NCBI GenBank assembly: GCA_023415545.1
Contig: JAEZKJ010000138.1
Coordinates: forward strand, 1 to 19,579
DNA: 19,579 nucleotides
Reading direction: 5' to 3'
DNA from: Bacteroidota bacterium
Lineage (GTDB): Bacteria > Bacteroidota > Bacteroidia > Bacteroidales > Bacteroidaceae
Shown piece by piece: positions 1-7,916 of this stretch (the stretch's first letter is position 1; each line of letters opens with the position of its first letter). Made by a program: the position numbers and the translations under genes. Below the pieces are notes generated by a model, which searched no databases, was not told the DNA's origin, and saw nothing but the letters and a program-made list of their open reading frames with translations.

Positions 1-1861
1 ATAAAAAGAGAGCAGTATTAACGCAAAGTTGATTTATTGATTTCTCAAGAGAGTTTTTGAGATATGTTACTCCCCATTTTTTCTGTTTATAAGCCATTCT
101 CTCTTCATCATGACTTTCCATATATCCGATCCAGTTGGCCTCTTTTTCATATAACCCCTCAAAACTACTGTTATCGCTATATCCCATAGCGCATTGGCAG
201 AATGAGTTGTTTAAATTCCTCCATAAATGCATATTTTCACTTGCGAGTTCACTCTCCTCCTTATTTTCACAAAAATGTTCCAGTATTACGAAAGCATCAG
301 GATTTGCAGCTTTTATAGCGTCATTATAATCTTTAATGATATTTACTCGCGATGCATCATAGTTACCGGCAGTTGCTTCAGTTGATGATACCTGTGTCAA
401 ACCTTTTGATAGGTCGAAACGGAAACCATCTACCTTAAACTCATTAATTAAAAACTTTAAATTACGTTTGAAAAACTTACGTACCAATGCATTTTCATGG
501 TTAAAATCTTGGAAAACACTATAAGGATGTGGCGCATCAACATTGAAATATGGATTGTTTGAAGCCGTTTTATTGTTATTGCTATCCCAATAAAGTTTTG
601 CAAATGGCATATTGCCTGTTGCATGATTATATACAATATCAAAAATAACAGCAATATCATTTTTATGGCACTCATCAATAAACTTCTTAAGCATCTCTTT
701 TGTACCATAAACTTTATCAATTGCGAAATAGAAACATGGATTATAACCCCAACTACTATTTCCATCGAACTCCTGTACAGGCATAAGCTCAATGGCGTTT
801 ATACCAAGTGATTTGAGGTAACTTAATTTATCGAGCACAGCTGAAATGTTTCTTGCTGTTGAAAAATCACGTATGTTAAGTTCGTATATTACCAATTTTT
901 CCGGATTAATGATTTTATAATTTTGTACTGCCCACGAATAGTTATCTTTTTTTATTTGAAATGTAGATACTAATCCTTTACCACCTGCAGGATATGTTTT
1001 ATTTTGATTATATGTTGAAGCATCAATATATTTGTCATTGTCAGGATCAAGAATCTTCTCTGTATAAGCATCAGCAAGCCGTATTGTCTCTCCACCTGTT
1101 GTCCCAACATAATATTGAAATGCATACTCCTTATTACTATCAAGTCCTGTGAAAGTGATCCACCAACATCCCGCTGCATCATCTCTGTTCATTTGCGATT
1201 TACTATCATTTGATAAGGTCCAATTATTGAAATCACCAACAATATGAGCAAAATCTTTATGATTACCATTTTTATCTTTATCATACAGTACAAGAGTAAC
1301 TGTTGAGTTATCAACAATGTTTATACCTTCTAATAATCCTGAAGGTAATGTAGCACTCTTTATAGCTGCCGGAACAAAGTTTTTATACTTGGAATCAGTG
1401 ACATTAATGAAGAAGTCATTTGGTAATCCTTTCTTTGTTCCATCTTCATTCCTAATCACAATGCCAATTTTGGTAACAGGAGTTTCTCCTGAATTAAACC
1501 AAGATCTTATTGATGATGATAGAGTGAGTTTCCATATGTTTTCTTCACTCTTTATCATTCTGCACTTTTCAATATTTTTATCCCAGGCTGCAGGTACATA
1601 TAGCCAAGTTCCTTCATTTACTACTCCAATATGAGCATATAAATCCCCACTATAGTTGAATAATTCACTGGTAGCTTCAGCTTTGAATATTATGGTAAGT
1701 GGTTTATCAGCATCTGCTGCCTCTAAATCGGTGCTTATCCCACCCTTAATAATAGGCTTTACAATATAAACATCTTCATTTTTATTTGAAGAGCAACTAC
1801 ATAATAATGGAATCAGAATTATAAGATTCCATAGTTGGTGAAAATTTTTCTTTGTTTTCAT
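1..1861 (-). CDS. GH13 alpha-amylase-family surface lipoprotein (3' end outside the window)
   Basis: The frame is open from the ATG at 1859-1861 to the left edge: 620 codons, no stop. The N-terminus is a lipoprotein signal with lipobox LCSC and Cys23. It is followed by SSNKNED, a Lys/acidic stretch like Bacteroidetes surface-export signals. Residues about 30-165 look like a beta-sandwich module. Residues about 190-280 resemble a CBM48/E-set module (HIVGDFNNW, Trp214). The GH13 barrel begins near residue 320 (VIYELNIRDF). Its conserved regions are DIVYNH (His413), GFRFD (nucleophile Asp483), VILEHF (acid/base Glu528) and ESHDEER (Asp585), so the catalytic triad is intact. It presumably hydrolyses starch or pullulan at the cell surface, the job SusG does in B. 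theta. The resemblance is to branching-enzyme/pullulanase-like GH13 proteins, but exact linkage specificity cannot be read. It is the last sus gene visible, 78 bp after susE with a hairpin between. The missing C-terminus holds the end of the barrel and any further domain. Confidence 0.9.
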   Translation of the reverse strand, partial: MKTKKNFHQLWNLIILIPLLCSCSSNKNEDVYIVKPIIKGGISTDLEAADADKPLTIIFKAEATSELFNYSGDLYAHIGVVNEGTWLYVPAAWDKNIEKCRMIKSEENIWKLTLSSSIRSWFNSGETPVTKIGIVIRNEDGTKKGLPNDFFINVTDSKYKNFVPAAIKSATLPSGLLEGINIVDNSTVTLVLYDKDKNGNHKDFAHIVGDFNNWTLSNDSKSQMNRDDAAGCWWITFTGLDSNKEYAFQYYVGTTGGETIRLADAYTEKILDPDNDKYIDASTYNQNKTYPAGGKGLVSTFQIKKDNYSWAVQNYKIINPEKLVIYELNIRDFSTARNISAVLDKLSYLKSLGINAIELMPVQEFDGNSSWGYNPCFYFAIDKVYGTKEMLKKFIDECHKNDIAVIFDIVYNHATGNMPFAKLYWDSNNNKTASNNPYFNVDAPHPYSVFQDFNHENALVRKFFKRNLKFLINEFKVDGFRFDLSKGLTQVSSTEATAGNYDASRVNIIKDYNDAIKAANPDAFVILEHFCENKEESELASENMHLWRNLNNSFCQCAMGYSDNSSFEGLYEKEANWIGYMESHDEERMAYKQKKWGVTYLKNSLEKSINQLCVNTALFL

Positions 1862-1879
1862 AAAAGAGCAGATATAAAA

Positions 1880-1920
1880 AGAGGCCATAACAAGATTTTG
1901 TTAATCTTGATATGACCTCT
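1880..1920 (-). terminator. Terminator-like hairpin between susE and the GH13 gene
   Basis: Two 17-nt arms (1880-1896 and 1904-1920) pair with only two mismatched positions around a 7-nt loop. On the minus strand the stem is followed by a run of T (TTTTTATATC), the layout of an intrinsic terminator. It sits in the 78-bp gap between the susE stop and the GH13 start. It could end part of the sus transcripts (attenuation) or protect the upstream mRNA 3' end. No other gap from susC onward contains such a structure. Function is inferred. Confidence 0.6.
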
Positions 1921-1939
1921 CTAATTATTTAACTATTAC

Positions 1940-3112
1940 CTATTTTTTCTGCGCATTCTTTAAAGGCATAATAATATATTCACCGGTTAGGTCATTAAAC
2001 TGAATGAAATATTCTCCACCTTTTTCAATAGCAATGTTACCACTTCCGCCACTGTTTTCAGCTTTACCAAATGGTATTTCACCGGTTCCCCAGTTACCAC
2101 CACCATTACTAGCATCATCCCAAGAGTCGTTAGCGCGGAACTTCATTGATTTTCCACCAACAAGATCAATTTTCTTTAATACCCATAGATGTTCCTGTCC
2201 AACGACAAGTTCCATAGGAGTTGAAGCATCCCAACCTTTTGGAGTAGCATCACCAATAATTCCTACAGTATTAAATTTAGGAGCCGAAGAAGCATCGAAA
2301 GGAGTGCATGTATATTTACCTGCTGCGAAATCAACAGTAAATGTATAGTATCCTGCAACACTAAAATTATAGTTATCTCCTTCATTCTTTAAGCTAACGT
2401 CACCCGATGCACCTGAACTAGCAAAGGCACCTGCTGTATTCCAATCACCCGGCATAGTTATTAGCTTAATTCCATCAGCTTTGAAATAACCTGTATATGA
2501 ATATAACTTTTCTTTCATATTATTGTTCGCTGCGAAGAATGGTTGTAAATCAGCACCAATATTTGCAGGATCATTACCCCATCCAACAAGAGCACTACCT
2601 ACAATATAATAAGCTGCTTTCATAGGTATTTCTGCTATGTAAGGGGTGAAAGTTATGTTCTGAATATTTGAATAGAGAACTTTTTGAACTGGAGCATTGA
2701 AATCTATAGATGTAATTTGAGTCATTAGTCTCATACTTAGAGTTACAGGCACCATTTTAACGGTAAAGTTCATACCTGCACTATTAAGCATTTTAGCAGT
2801 CAAAATTAGTTGGTTAGTCGATGAACTACCAATCTCTATAGGTTTACTAAAGTCTCCACCTGCAGTATCGGCTTGCAGAATATACTTAACAGGTGCGCTA
2901 TATCCATAGTCAGCTTTATCCCAAAGTACATAACCAATATTATTATTCATATTAGTATTCTCTGTAAAAATCTCATTTTCCGGTAATATAGTTTTCAAAA
3001 CCGGAGGAACGAGGTATTCATCTTCTTCGATGAAAACATCTTTATCATTGCTGCAACTCATAAAAGTTGAAAAGGTGAGCAATGAGAATAGAAGTATATT
3101 AATTTTTTTCAT
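1940..3112 (-). CDS. susE: SusE-like surface starch-binding lipoprotein
   Basis: A 390-residue protein, close to the length of B. theta SusE. The signal peptide ends in FMSC (lipid-anchor Cys20), followed by SNDKD and an acidic stretch, consistent with export to the outer surface. Residues about 25-160 are the SusE-type N-terminal region. Two related starch-binding modules of the SusE/SusF type follow: about 165-275 (YYIVGSALVGWGND, Trp178) and about 283-385 (VGIIGDATPKGWD, Trp294). Each has the Gly-Trp motif and a later MKFRAND/IKLITMPGDW segment expected to help form the sugar-binding face. It has no enzymatic motif; the predicted role is to hold starch at the cell surface for SusC/SusD. 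It starts 25 bp after susD in the same operon. With two C-terminal modules it fits SusE better than the three-module SusF. Confidence 0.88.
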   Translation of the reverse strand: MKKINILLFSLLTFSTFMSCSNDKDVFIEEDEYLVPPVLKTILPENEIFTENTNMNNNIGYVLWDKADYGYSAPVKYILQADTAGGDFSKPIEIGSSSTNQLILTAKMLNSAGMNFTVKMVPVTLSMRLMTQITSIDFNAPVQKVLYSNIQNITFTPYIAEIPMKAAYYIVGSALVGWGNDPANIGADLQPFFAANNNMKEKLYSYTGYFKADGIKLITMPGDWNTAGAFASSGASGDVSLKNEGDNYNFSVAGYYTFTVDFAAGKYTCTPFDASSAPKFNTVGIIGDATPKGWDASTPMELVVGQEHLWVLKKIDLVGGKSMKFRANDSWDDASNGGGNWGTGEIPFGKAENSGGSGNIAIEKGGEYFIQFNDLTGEYIIMPLKNAQKK

Positions 3113-3137
3113 ATTTTTTAATTTTAAAGTTCAAAGA

Positions 3138-4760
3138 TTAATAACCTGGATTCTGTTTAAGATTTGAATTTGAACCAACTTCATCAGCAGGAAGAGGGAA
3201 AATATTTAAATAGCTATCTACAGAACGACCAGCCTGTGTGCTACCTTTCCAAGTCCATATATAGTTATCACCTGTAAACTTGTTGTGACGGACAAGGTCG
3301 GTACGACGTTGAGCTTCGAAGAAGAATTCGCGAGCTTTCTCATCGAGAATATAATCAAGAGTTAGATCATCAAGGCTGATAGCTGCTGAATTATCATTGT
3401 TGTAAGCTCTTTTTCTAAGGGCATTAACATATTCCAATGCTTTGTCTTTATCACCTCCTGTGCCACCGCTAAGTACTGCTTCAGCATAAGTTAAATAAAT
3501 TTCTCCTAAACGGAATAGAGGGAAGTCAACCCAAACAAGATTTGAAGCAGGTGTTGTTCCATCACTATTTTTATTAACATATTTCACAACCGGAGTCCCA
3601 TTCCCTGGGAAAACAGATGGATTTACAATCTCTTGATTCTCTGTTAAGTCTACTCTAATCATATTCATACGGCTATCTTTGTCCAAATTATTCTCCTTCT
3701 TGAATATGTTGATAAGAGAGATTTTTGCTCTATTACCTTGCCATGCATCCTGAGCATTAATTTCATTTTTCAAAGCAGATGGAACGGTAGAGCAGATATG
3801 GAATGTCATACCACCCCAAGTCTGATTATTAGCACCCTCGTAACGTATAGGGAAAATCATTTCAGCCGATTTATAGTTATCAGCTTTGAATAAATTTGCA
3901 TATTGAGGCTCTAATTTGAATCCGGCATTTATAACCTTATTACAATAAGTGATTGCTTCTGTATATTTTGGGCTATTGATATAAACTTTTGCATTAAGAT
4001 AAAGTCTAGAAAGAAGTGCCCAAACAGCAGCTTTCGTTGCACGTCCATAATCAGTACTACTGTATCCAACAGTAGGGTTTAGCATTTCAGGTTCAACAGC
4101 AAGTAGCTCACTTTCTATATAGTTGAAAATATTTTCAGCAGTTTCTTGTTTTGGATATGTACCAATAGCACTCTCCTCATTTACAAAAGGTACATTTCTG
4201 AACATATCAAGTAAGTAATAATATGCCAATGCGCGATGGAAACGTGCTTCAGCTCTATACTGTTTGATAATTGCCTTATCCGAGTCGCTGACTTTGTTTT
4301 TAGTTAACTCATCATCTACTGTTTTACGAAGGAATGCATTAGCCATCTGTACTTGATAGAGGAATCTGTAGTATAAACCTTTAACGAATACATTTCCCGA
4401 TGTCCATGTCATAGTGTTAAGGTCGTTTACACCTGCATCACCCCAGCAACAATGTGCTTCGTCCGAAGATAGCTCCTGAAGGTTCCATAGACCACGTAAG
4501 AACGATGCTTGGCTACCGCCATCAACACCTGCTATATCTTGATCTCCTTCACCACCACTATTACCTCCGATAGCAAGACCAGAGTAGATTTTTGCCAAAG
4601 AGCTAGTATATACATCTAGGTTATCCGAGAATACTTTATCACTTGTAGTCTCAGTAGGTGCTAATGGCAATGTATTCAAGTCATCCACACAAGAAGAGAC
4701 TGAGAAAAGTAATCCTGCTGCGAAAGCAGTTGATAATATAATTTGTTTATATGTTTTCAT
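3138..4760 (-). CDS. susD: SusD-like starch-binding outer-membrane lipoprotein
   Basis: A 540-residue RagB/SusD-family protein (B. theta SusD is of similar length). The signal peptide ends in SVSSC, giving lipid-anchor Cys24. Helical TPR-type sequence runs through the N-terminal half (YRAEARFHRALAYYYLLDMF). The C-terminal half has the family signature FRLGEIYLTYAEAVL followed by LDEKAREFFFEAQRRTDLVRH. The protein closes the SusC barrel as a lid and binds maltodextrin helices outside the cell. Trp106 (in HCCWGDAGVND) and Trp315 (in NQTWGGMTFH) lie close to where B. theta SusD has its starch-stacking tryptophans, supporting starch as the ligand; that equivalence is inferred by position, not by structural alignment. 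The gene starts only 11 bp after the susC stop, so the two are translationally close. Confidence 0.95.
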   Translation of the reverse strand: MKTYKQIILSTAFAAGLLFSVSSCVDDLNTLPLAPTETTSDKVFSDNLDVYTSSLAKIYSGLAIGGNSGGEGDQDIAGVDGGSQASFLRGLWNLQELSSDEAHCCWGDAGVNDLNTMTWTSGNVFVKGLYYRFLYQVQMANAFLRKTVDDELTKNKVSDSDKAIIKQYRAEARFHRALAYYYLLDMFRNVPFVNEESAIGTYPKQETAENIFNYIESELLAVEPEMLNPTVGYSSTDYGRATKAAVWALLSRLYLNAKVYINSPKYTEAITYCNKVINAGFKLEPQYANLFKADNYKSAEMIFPIRYEGANNQTWGGMTFHICSTVPSALKNEINAQDAWQGNRAKISLINIFKKENNLDKDSRMNMIRVDLTENQEIVNPSVFPGNGTPVVKYVNKNSDGTTPASNLVWVDFPLFRLGEIYLTYAEAVLSGGTGGDKDKALEYVNALRKRAYNNDNSAAISLDDLTLDYILDEKAREFFFEAQRRTDLVRHNKFTGDNYIWTWKGSTQAGRSVDSYLNIFPLPADEVGSNSNLKQNPGY

Positions 4761-4771
4761 GATGCTACAAT

Positions 4772-7765
4772 TTAAAAGTTAACATTTAATCCAAGCATAA
4801 ATACTCGTGCATGAGGATAAATACGATTGTCGATACCATTATTATTAAACTCTGGATCTACTCCATCATATTTTGTTATAGTGAATGGATTTTGTACAGT
4901 TGCATATATTCTTGCATTCTGATTTTCATTAAAAATCTTATCAAATCTATAGCCTAAAGTGATGTTATCACATTTTAAGAATGAAGCATTTTGAATATAA
5001 TAGCTTGAGAAGTAACGTACGTCCAAGAAGTTAGTAGCTACAGCACTATTATTACGATTTTTGAGGAAACCTGCTGGGTCGTAAATTGAACTTCCGTGAG
5101 CTTCAGTATTCGATTGAACATTATTATATGCATAGTTACCTATACTTGCTCTCAATGCAAATGCAAAATCCCAATTTTTATAAGAAAGAGTTGATGATAG
5201 TCCCATAATAACATCAGGAGTAGCTTTTTTATAAGCTACAAGATCATTCTCCTTTTTTATTTGGCCATCACCATCGATGTCTTCGTAATATCCTTCGATA
5301 GGAGCTCCATTTTGATCATATACCTGTTTGTATACGTAGAATGAGTTATAAGGTTTGCCTACTTGATGTATAAGGATGTTGTTTCCTGTACCTCCATCGA
5401 TACCACCATGTATTACTCCCTGATAACTTGGATCATCATTGAAAGTAAGTTTTGTTATCTTGTTCTTGTTGTAGGATACGTTGTAGTTTATTTCCCAATT
5501 CCAATCCTCTGTCATAATAGGACGAGCGGTCAAAGTTAGTTCAACACCTTTATTAACAAGTGAACCTACGTTTGTAAGAAGTTCATTATTATAGTTTGAA
5601 CCTCCAGGAATAGGTACTCTGTTGAGCAAATCTTTTGTCTTTCTATAATAGAAATCTAAAGTTCCTGAAAAACGATTTTCTATGAAACCAAAATCCATTC
5701 CTGCATTCCATGTAGTTGTTTTTTCCCATTTCAAATGTTCATCATATGCTTCAGGACGAACTAATGGATAAATATTGTCACCAAAGAAATAGTTTGCACC
5801 AGCTTTACTATATGTATATCGAGCCAGATATGGATAGTCACCATTGTTAAGGTCTTGCTGACCTGTGATACCCCAACCCAAGCGAAGTTTCAGTTCAGAA
5901 ACAGCAGATACATCTTTTAAGAAAGATTCTTCTTTTAGTTTCCATGCAAGTGCAACAGATGGGAATAAACCCCAACGGTCTTTCTTACTGAAACGTGAAG
6001 AACCATCATCACGCAAAGTAAATGTGAGTAGATATCTGTTCATTAATGTGTAATTCATACGTCCGAAGAAAGATATAAGGTAACTTTCTGTTGGGTATTC
6101 AGGATCATCATCTTTATATGTTTCCGAACCATATTTATTTGCCATAGCATCTGAGTATGGATAGCTTGTACGTACATTGCTATAGAAATGTTGCCAAGAG
6201 TAACCGGCCATTATGTCGAAATGATTATTGCTATTAAAATCCTTGACATAATTTAGATAGAAATCCAAAAGTTGGTTTCTCTTTAACTGCCAATATTTAG
6301 TGTTTTCACCAAAACCATTTTTAAAACTACCTGTACACCAGCTTACAGCTGAGTTATCATCAACATATCTCTCACCATCACTTTTTGATACGTCGTATCC
6401 AACATTTAAGTTAGCACGTAAACCTTCTAGAAATGGGAACTGATAGTCCACTTGTATATTACCGATACTTCTATAAATAGTAGATTTATCGTGAACTTCA
6501 TTCAAATATGATAGAGGGTTAGCAAGACCAATTTTAATAGGTTCGTTATTTGAATCCAAAGACATATAGTAACCATTACCATATTGAGAACCCTCCATAT
6601 AAATAGGTTGAGTAGGGTCAAACTGTATGGCTGAATTGATTGCTCCAGTGTCAGCATAACGGTTTTTGTTGTATACTCCCTTTACATTGATCTTGATGTC
6701 AAGTTTGTTGTTAAAGAATTTAGGGTTAAGTGAAATAGAGGCTGTGCTACGTTGCAAATTTGAAGTCTTTAGAATACCATTTTCATCTGTATATGAAACT
6801 GAAGCACGGTAAGGCATGTTAGGAAGAGCTCCTGAAACGCTTACGTTGTGGTCAGTACTGAAAGCTGTTCTGAATATTTCATCTTGCCAATTTGTATTTG
6901 ATGTACCCAAAGCTTGTACTTGTGGAGAATCGGCAGCATATAAACTTTTTACATAATCAGAAAAAATTTGTGCTTCCATTACATCAACAGTTTTATCCTT
7001 AGTGCTTATAGAGAATGTACCACTATAGTTTACATTTACTTTACCTGTCTTTCCTGTTTTAGTAGTGATAATGATGACACCATTAGATGCACGTGAACCA
7101 TATATAGCTGTAGCCGATGCATCTTTAAGAATAGTGAAACTAGCAATATCATTAGGATGGATACTTGATAATGGGTTTGCCATACCTTTAATACCGTTAT
7201 TATCAACAGGAACACCATCAATAACTATCAATGGGTCATTACTTGCTGACATAGAAGAACCTCCACGGATACGTATTGTAGCTGCAGAACCTGGAGCTCC
7301 ACCATCAGTTACTACGCTTACACCGGCAGCTTTACCTACTAAAAGGTCGGATGCCGAGGTAGCCATACCTTTAGTTAATTTATCAGCATTGATAGCTGTA
7401 ACAGCACCTGTGGCATCATTTTTCTTTACTTGGCCATAACCGATAACGACTACATCTTCAAGCATTTTTGAATCGTCTTCCAATACAATAACCATGTTTG
7501 AAGCTGCTGGTTGTTCTTGAGTTTGGTAGCCAACAAATGAAAATACTAAAATACTGCCTTTATTTGCTTCTAATTGAAATCGACCATCGAAGTCTGTTAT
7601 AGTGCCATTGGTAGTGCCTTTCACAATAACATTTGCGCCAATAATAGGTTCCCCAGAGGCGTCTTTTACGAGTCCTTTGACATTAATTTGTTGTGCAAAC
7701 AAATCTGCGGACACGAATACTCCTATAAAAAGGAGTAATAATTTAAACATAATTTTTTCTTTCAT
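4772..7765 (-). CDS. susC: SusC-like TonB-dependent maltodextrin importer
   Basis: A 997-residue SusC/RagA-type outer-membrane protein. The signal peptide ends near LFAQQ. Residues about 28-105 are the carboxypeptidase-regulatory-like N-terminal extension (VKGLVKDASGEPIIGANV). Then come a TonB-box-like VVVIGYG, the plug domain (LIVIDGVPV, IYGSRASNGVIIITTKTG) and a long beta-barrel ending in a terminal Phe (LGLNVNF), typical of outer-membrane barrels. With SusD it imports malto-oligosaccharides into the periplasm using TonB energy. Two starts are possible: ATG at 7765 (used here) or ATG at 7750, which has the A/G-rich GAAAGAAAAAATT just upstream and would give 992 residues; both keep the signal peptide. 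It lies 151 bp after susB and 11 bp before susD. Confidence 0.96.
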   Translation of the reverse strand: MKEKIMFKLLLLFIGVFVSADLFAQQINVKGLVKDASGEPIIGANVIVKGTTNGTITDFDGRFQLEANKGSILVFSFVGYQTQEQPAASNMVIVLEDDSKMLEDVVVIGYGQVKKNDATGAVTAINADKLTKGMATSASDLLVGKAAGVSVVTDGGAPGSAATIRIRGGSSMSASNDPLIVIDGVPVDNNGIKGMANPLSSIHPNDIASFTILKDASATAIYGSRASNGVIIITTKTGKTGKVNVNYSGTFSISTKDKTVDVMEAQIFSDYVKSLYAADSPQVQALGTSNTNWQDEIFRTAFSTDHNVSVSGALPNMPYRASVSYTDENGILKTSNLQRSTASISLNPKFFNNKLDIKINVKGVYNKNRYADTGAINSAIQFDPTQPIYMEGSQYGNGYYMSLDSNNEPIKIGLANPLSYLNEVHDKSTIYRSIGNIQVDYQFPFLEGLRANLNVGYDVSKSDGERYVDDNSAVSWCTGSFKNGFGENTKYWQLKRNQLLDFYLNYVKDFNSNNHFDIMAGYSWQHFYSNVRTSYPYSDAMANKYGSETYKDDDPEYPTESYLISFFGRMNYTLMNRYLLTFTLRDDGSSRFSKKDRWGLFPSVALAWKLKEESFLKDVSAVSELKLRLGWGITGQQDLNNGDYPYLARYTYSKAGANYFFGDNIYPLVRPEAYDEHLKWEKTTTWNAGMDFGFIENRFSGTLDFYYRKTKDLLNRVPIPGGSNYNNELLTNVGSLVNKGVELTLTARPIMTEDWNWEINYNVSYNKNKITKLTFNDDPSYQGVIHGGIDGGTGNNILIHQVGKPYNSFYVYKQVYDQNGAPIEGYYEDIDGDGQIKKENDLVAYKKATPDVIMGLSSTLSYKNWDFAFALRASIGNYAYNNVQSNTEAHGSSIYDPAGFLKNRNNSAVATNFLDVRYFSSYYIQNASFLKCDNITLGYRFDKIFNENQNARIYATVQNPFTITKYDGVDPEFNNNGIDNRIYPHARVFMLGLNVNF

Positions 7766-7806
7766 GTCTTTAAATTTAAAGTTGGGTTTATATAAGTTCT
7801 TTGTTT

Positions 7807-7818
7807 AGTCATATGACT
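7807..7818. promoter_or_regulatory. 12-bp palindrome in the susC leader
   Basis: AGTCATATGACT is a perfect 12-bp inverted repeat 42 bp upstream of the susC start, in the 151-bp gap after susB. It is too short for a terminator and lacks a T-run. It may be a protein-binding site or an accident of AT-rich sequence. No clear TAnnTTTG promoter is visible in this gap, so susC is probably transcribed with susB. Confidence 0.25.
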
Positions 7819-7821
7819 TTT

Positions 7822-7834
7822 GATAAATTATTAA
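7822..7834. promoter_or_regulatory. Candidate regulatory motif upstream of susC
   Basis: GATAAATTATTAA occurs here and, exactly and in the same orientation, at 10225-10237 upstream of susB. Here it is 57 bp from the susC start. A shortened form, TGATAAATTA, is also seen upstream of malQ at 18197-18206. It is a possible SusR site, but the element is AT-rich and this is inference. Confidence 0.25.
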
Positions 7835-7916
7835 GTTAAGATTGAAAAGATATTTAGTTAATTCTAGTCTAATAAAAAGTCAATTAAGTTTAGGTTAAAA
7901 AATAGATTATAAAGTA

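Noticed and set aside
457..1634. Small ORFs on both strands within the GH13 gene (for example 457-792, 970-1182, 1317-1634)
   Set aside because: They lie inside the conserved GH13 frame and their translations show no recognisable domains; they are shadows.
1..1861. Left-edge gene being a pseudogene, since small ORFs in other frames cover the region
   Set aside because: The minus-strand frame from the ATG at 1861 is open to the edge with all GH13 catalytic motifs in place; it is only cut by the window boundary.
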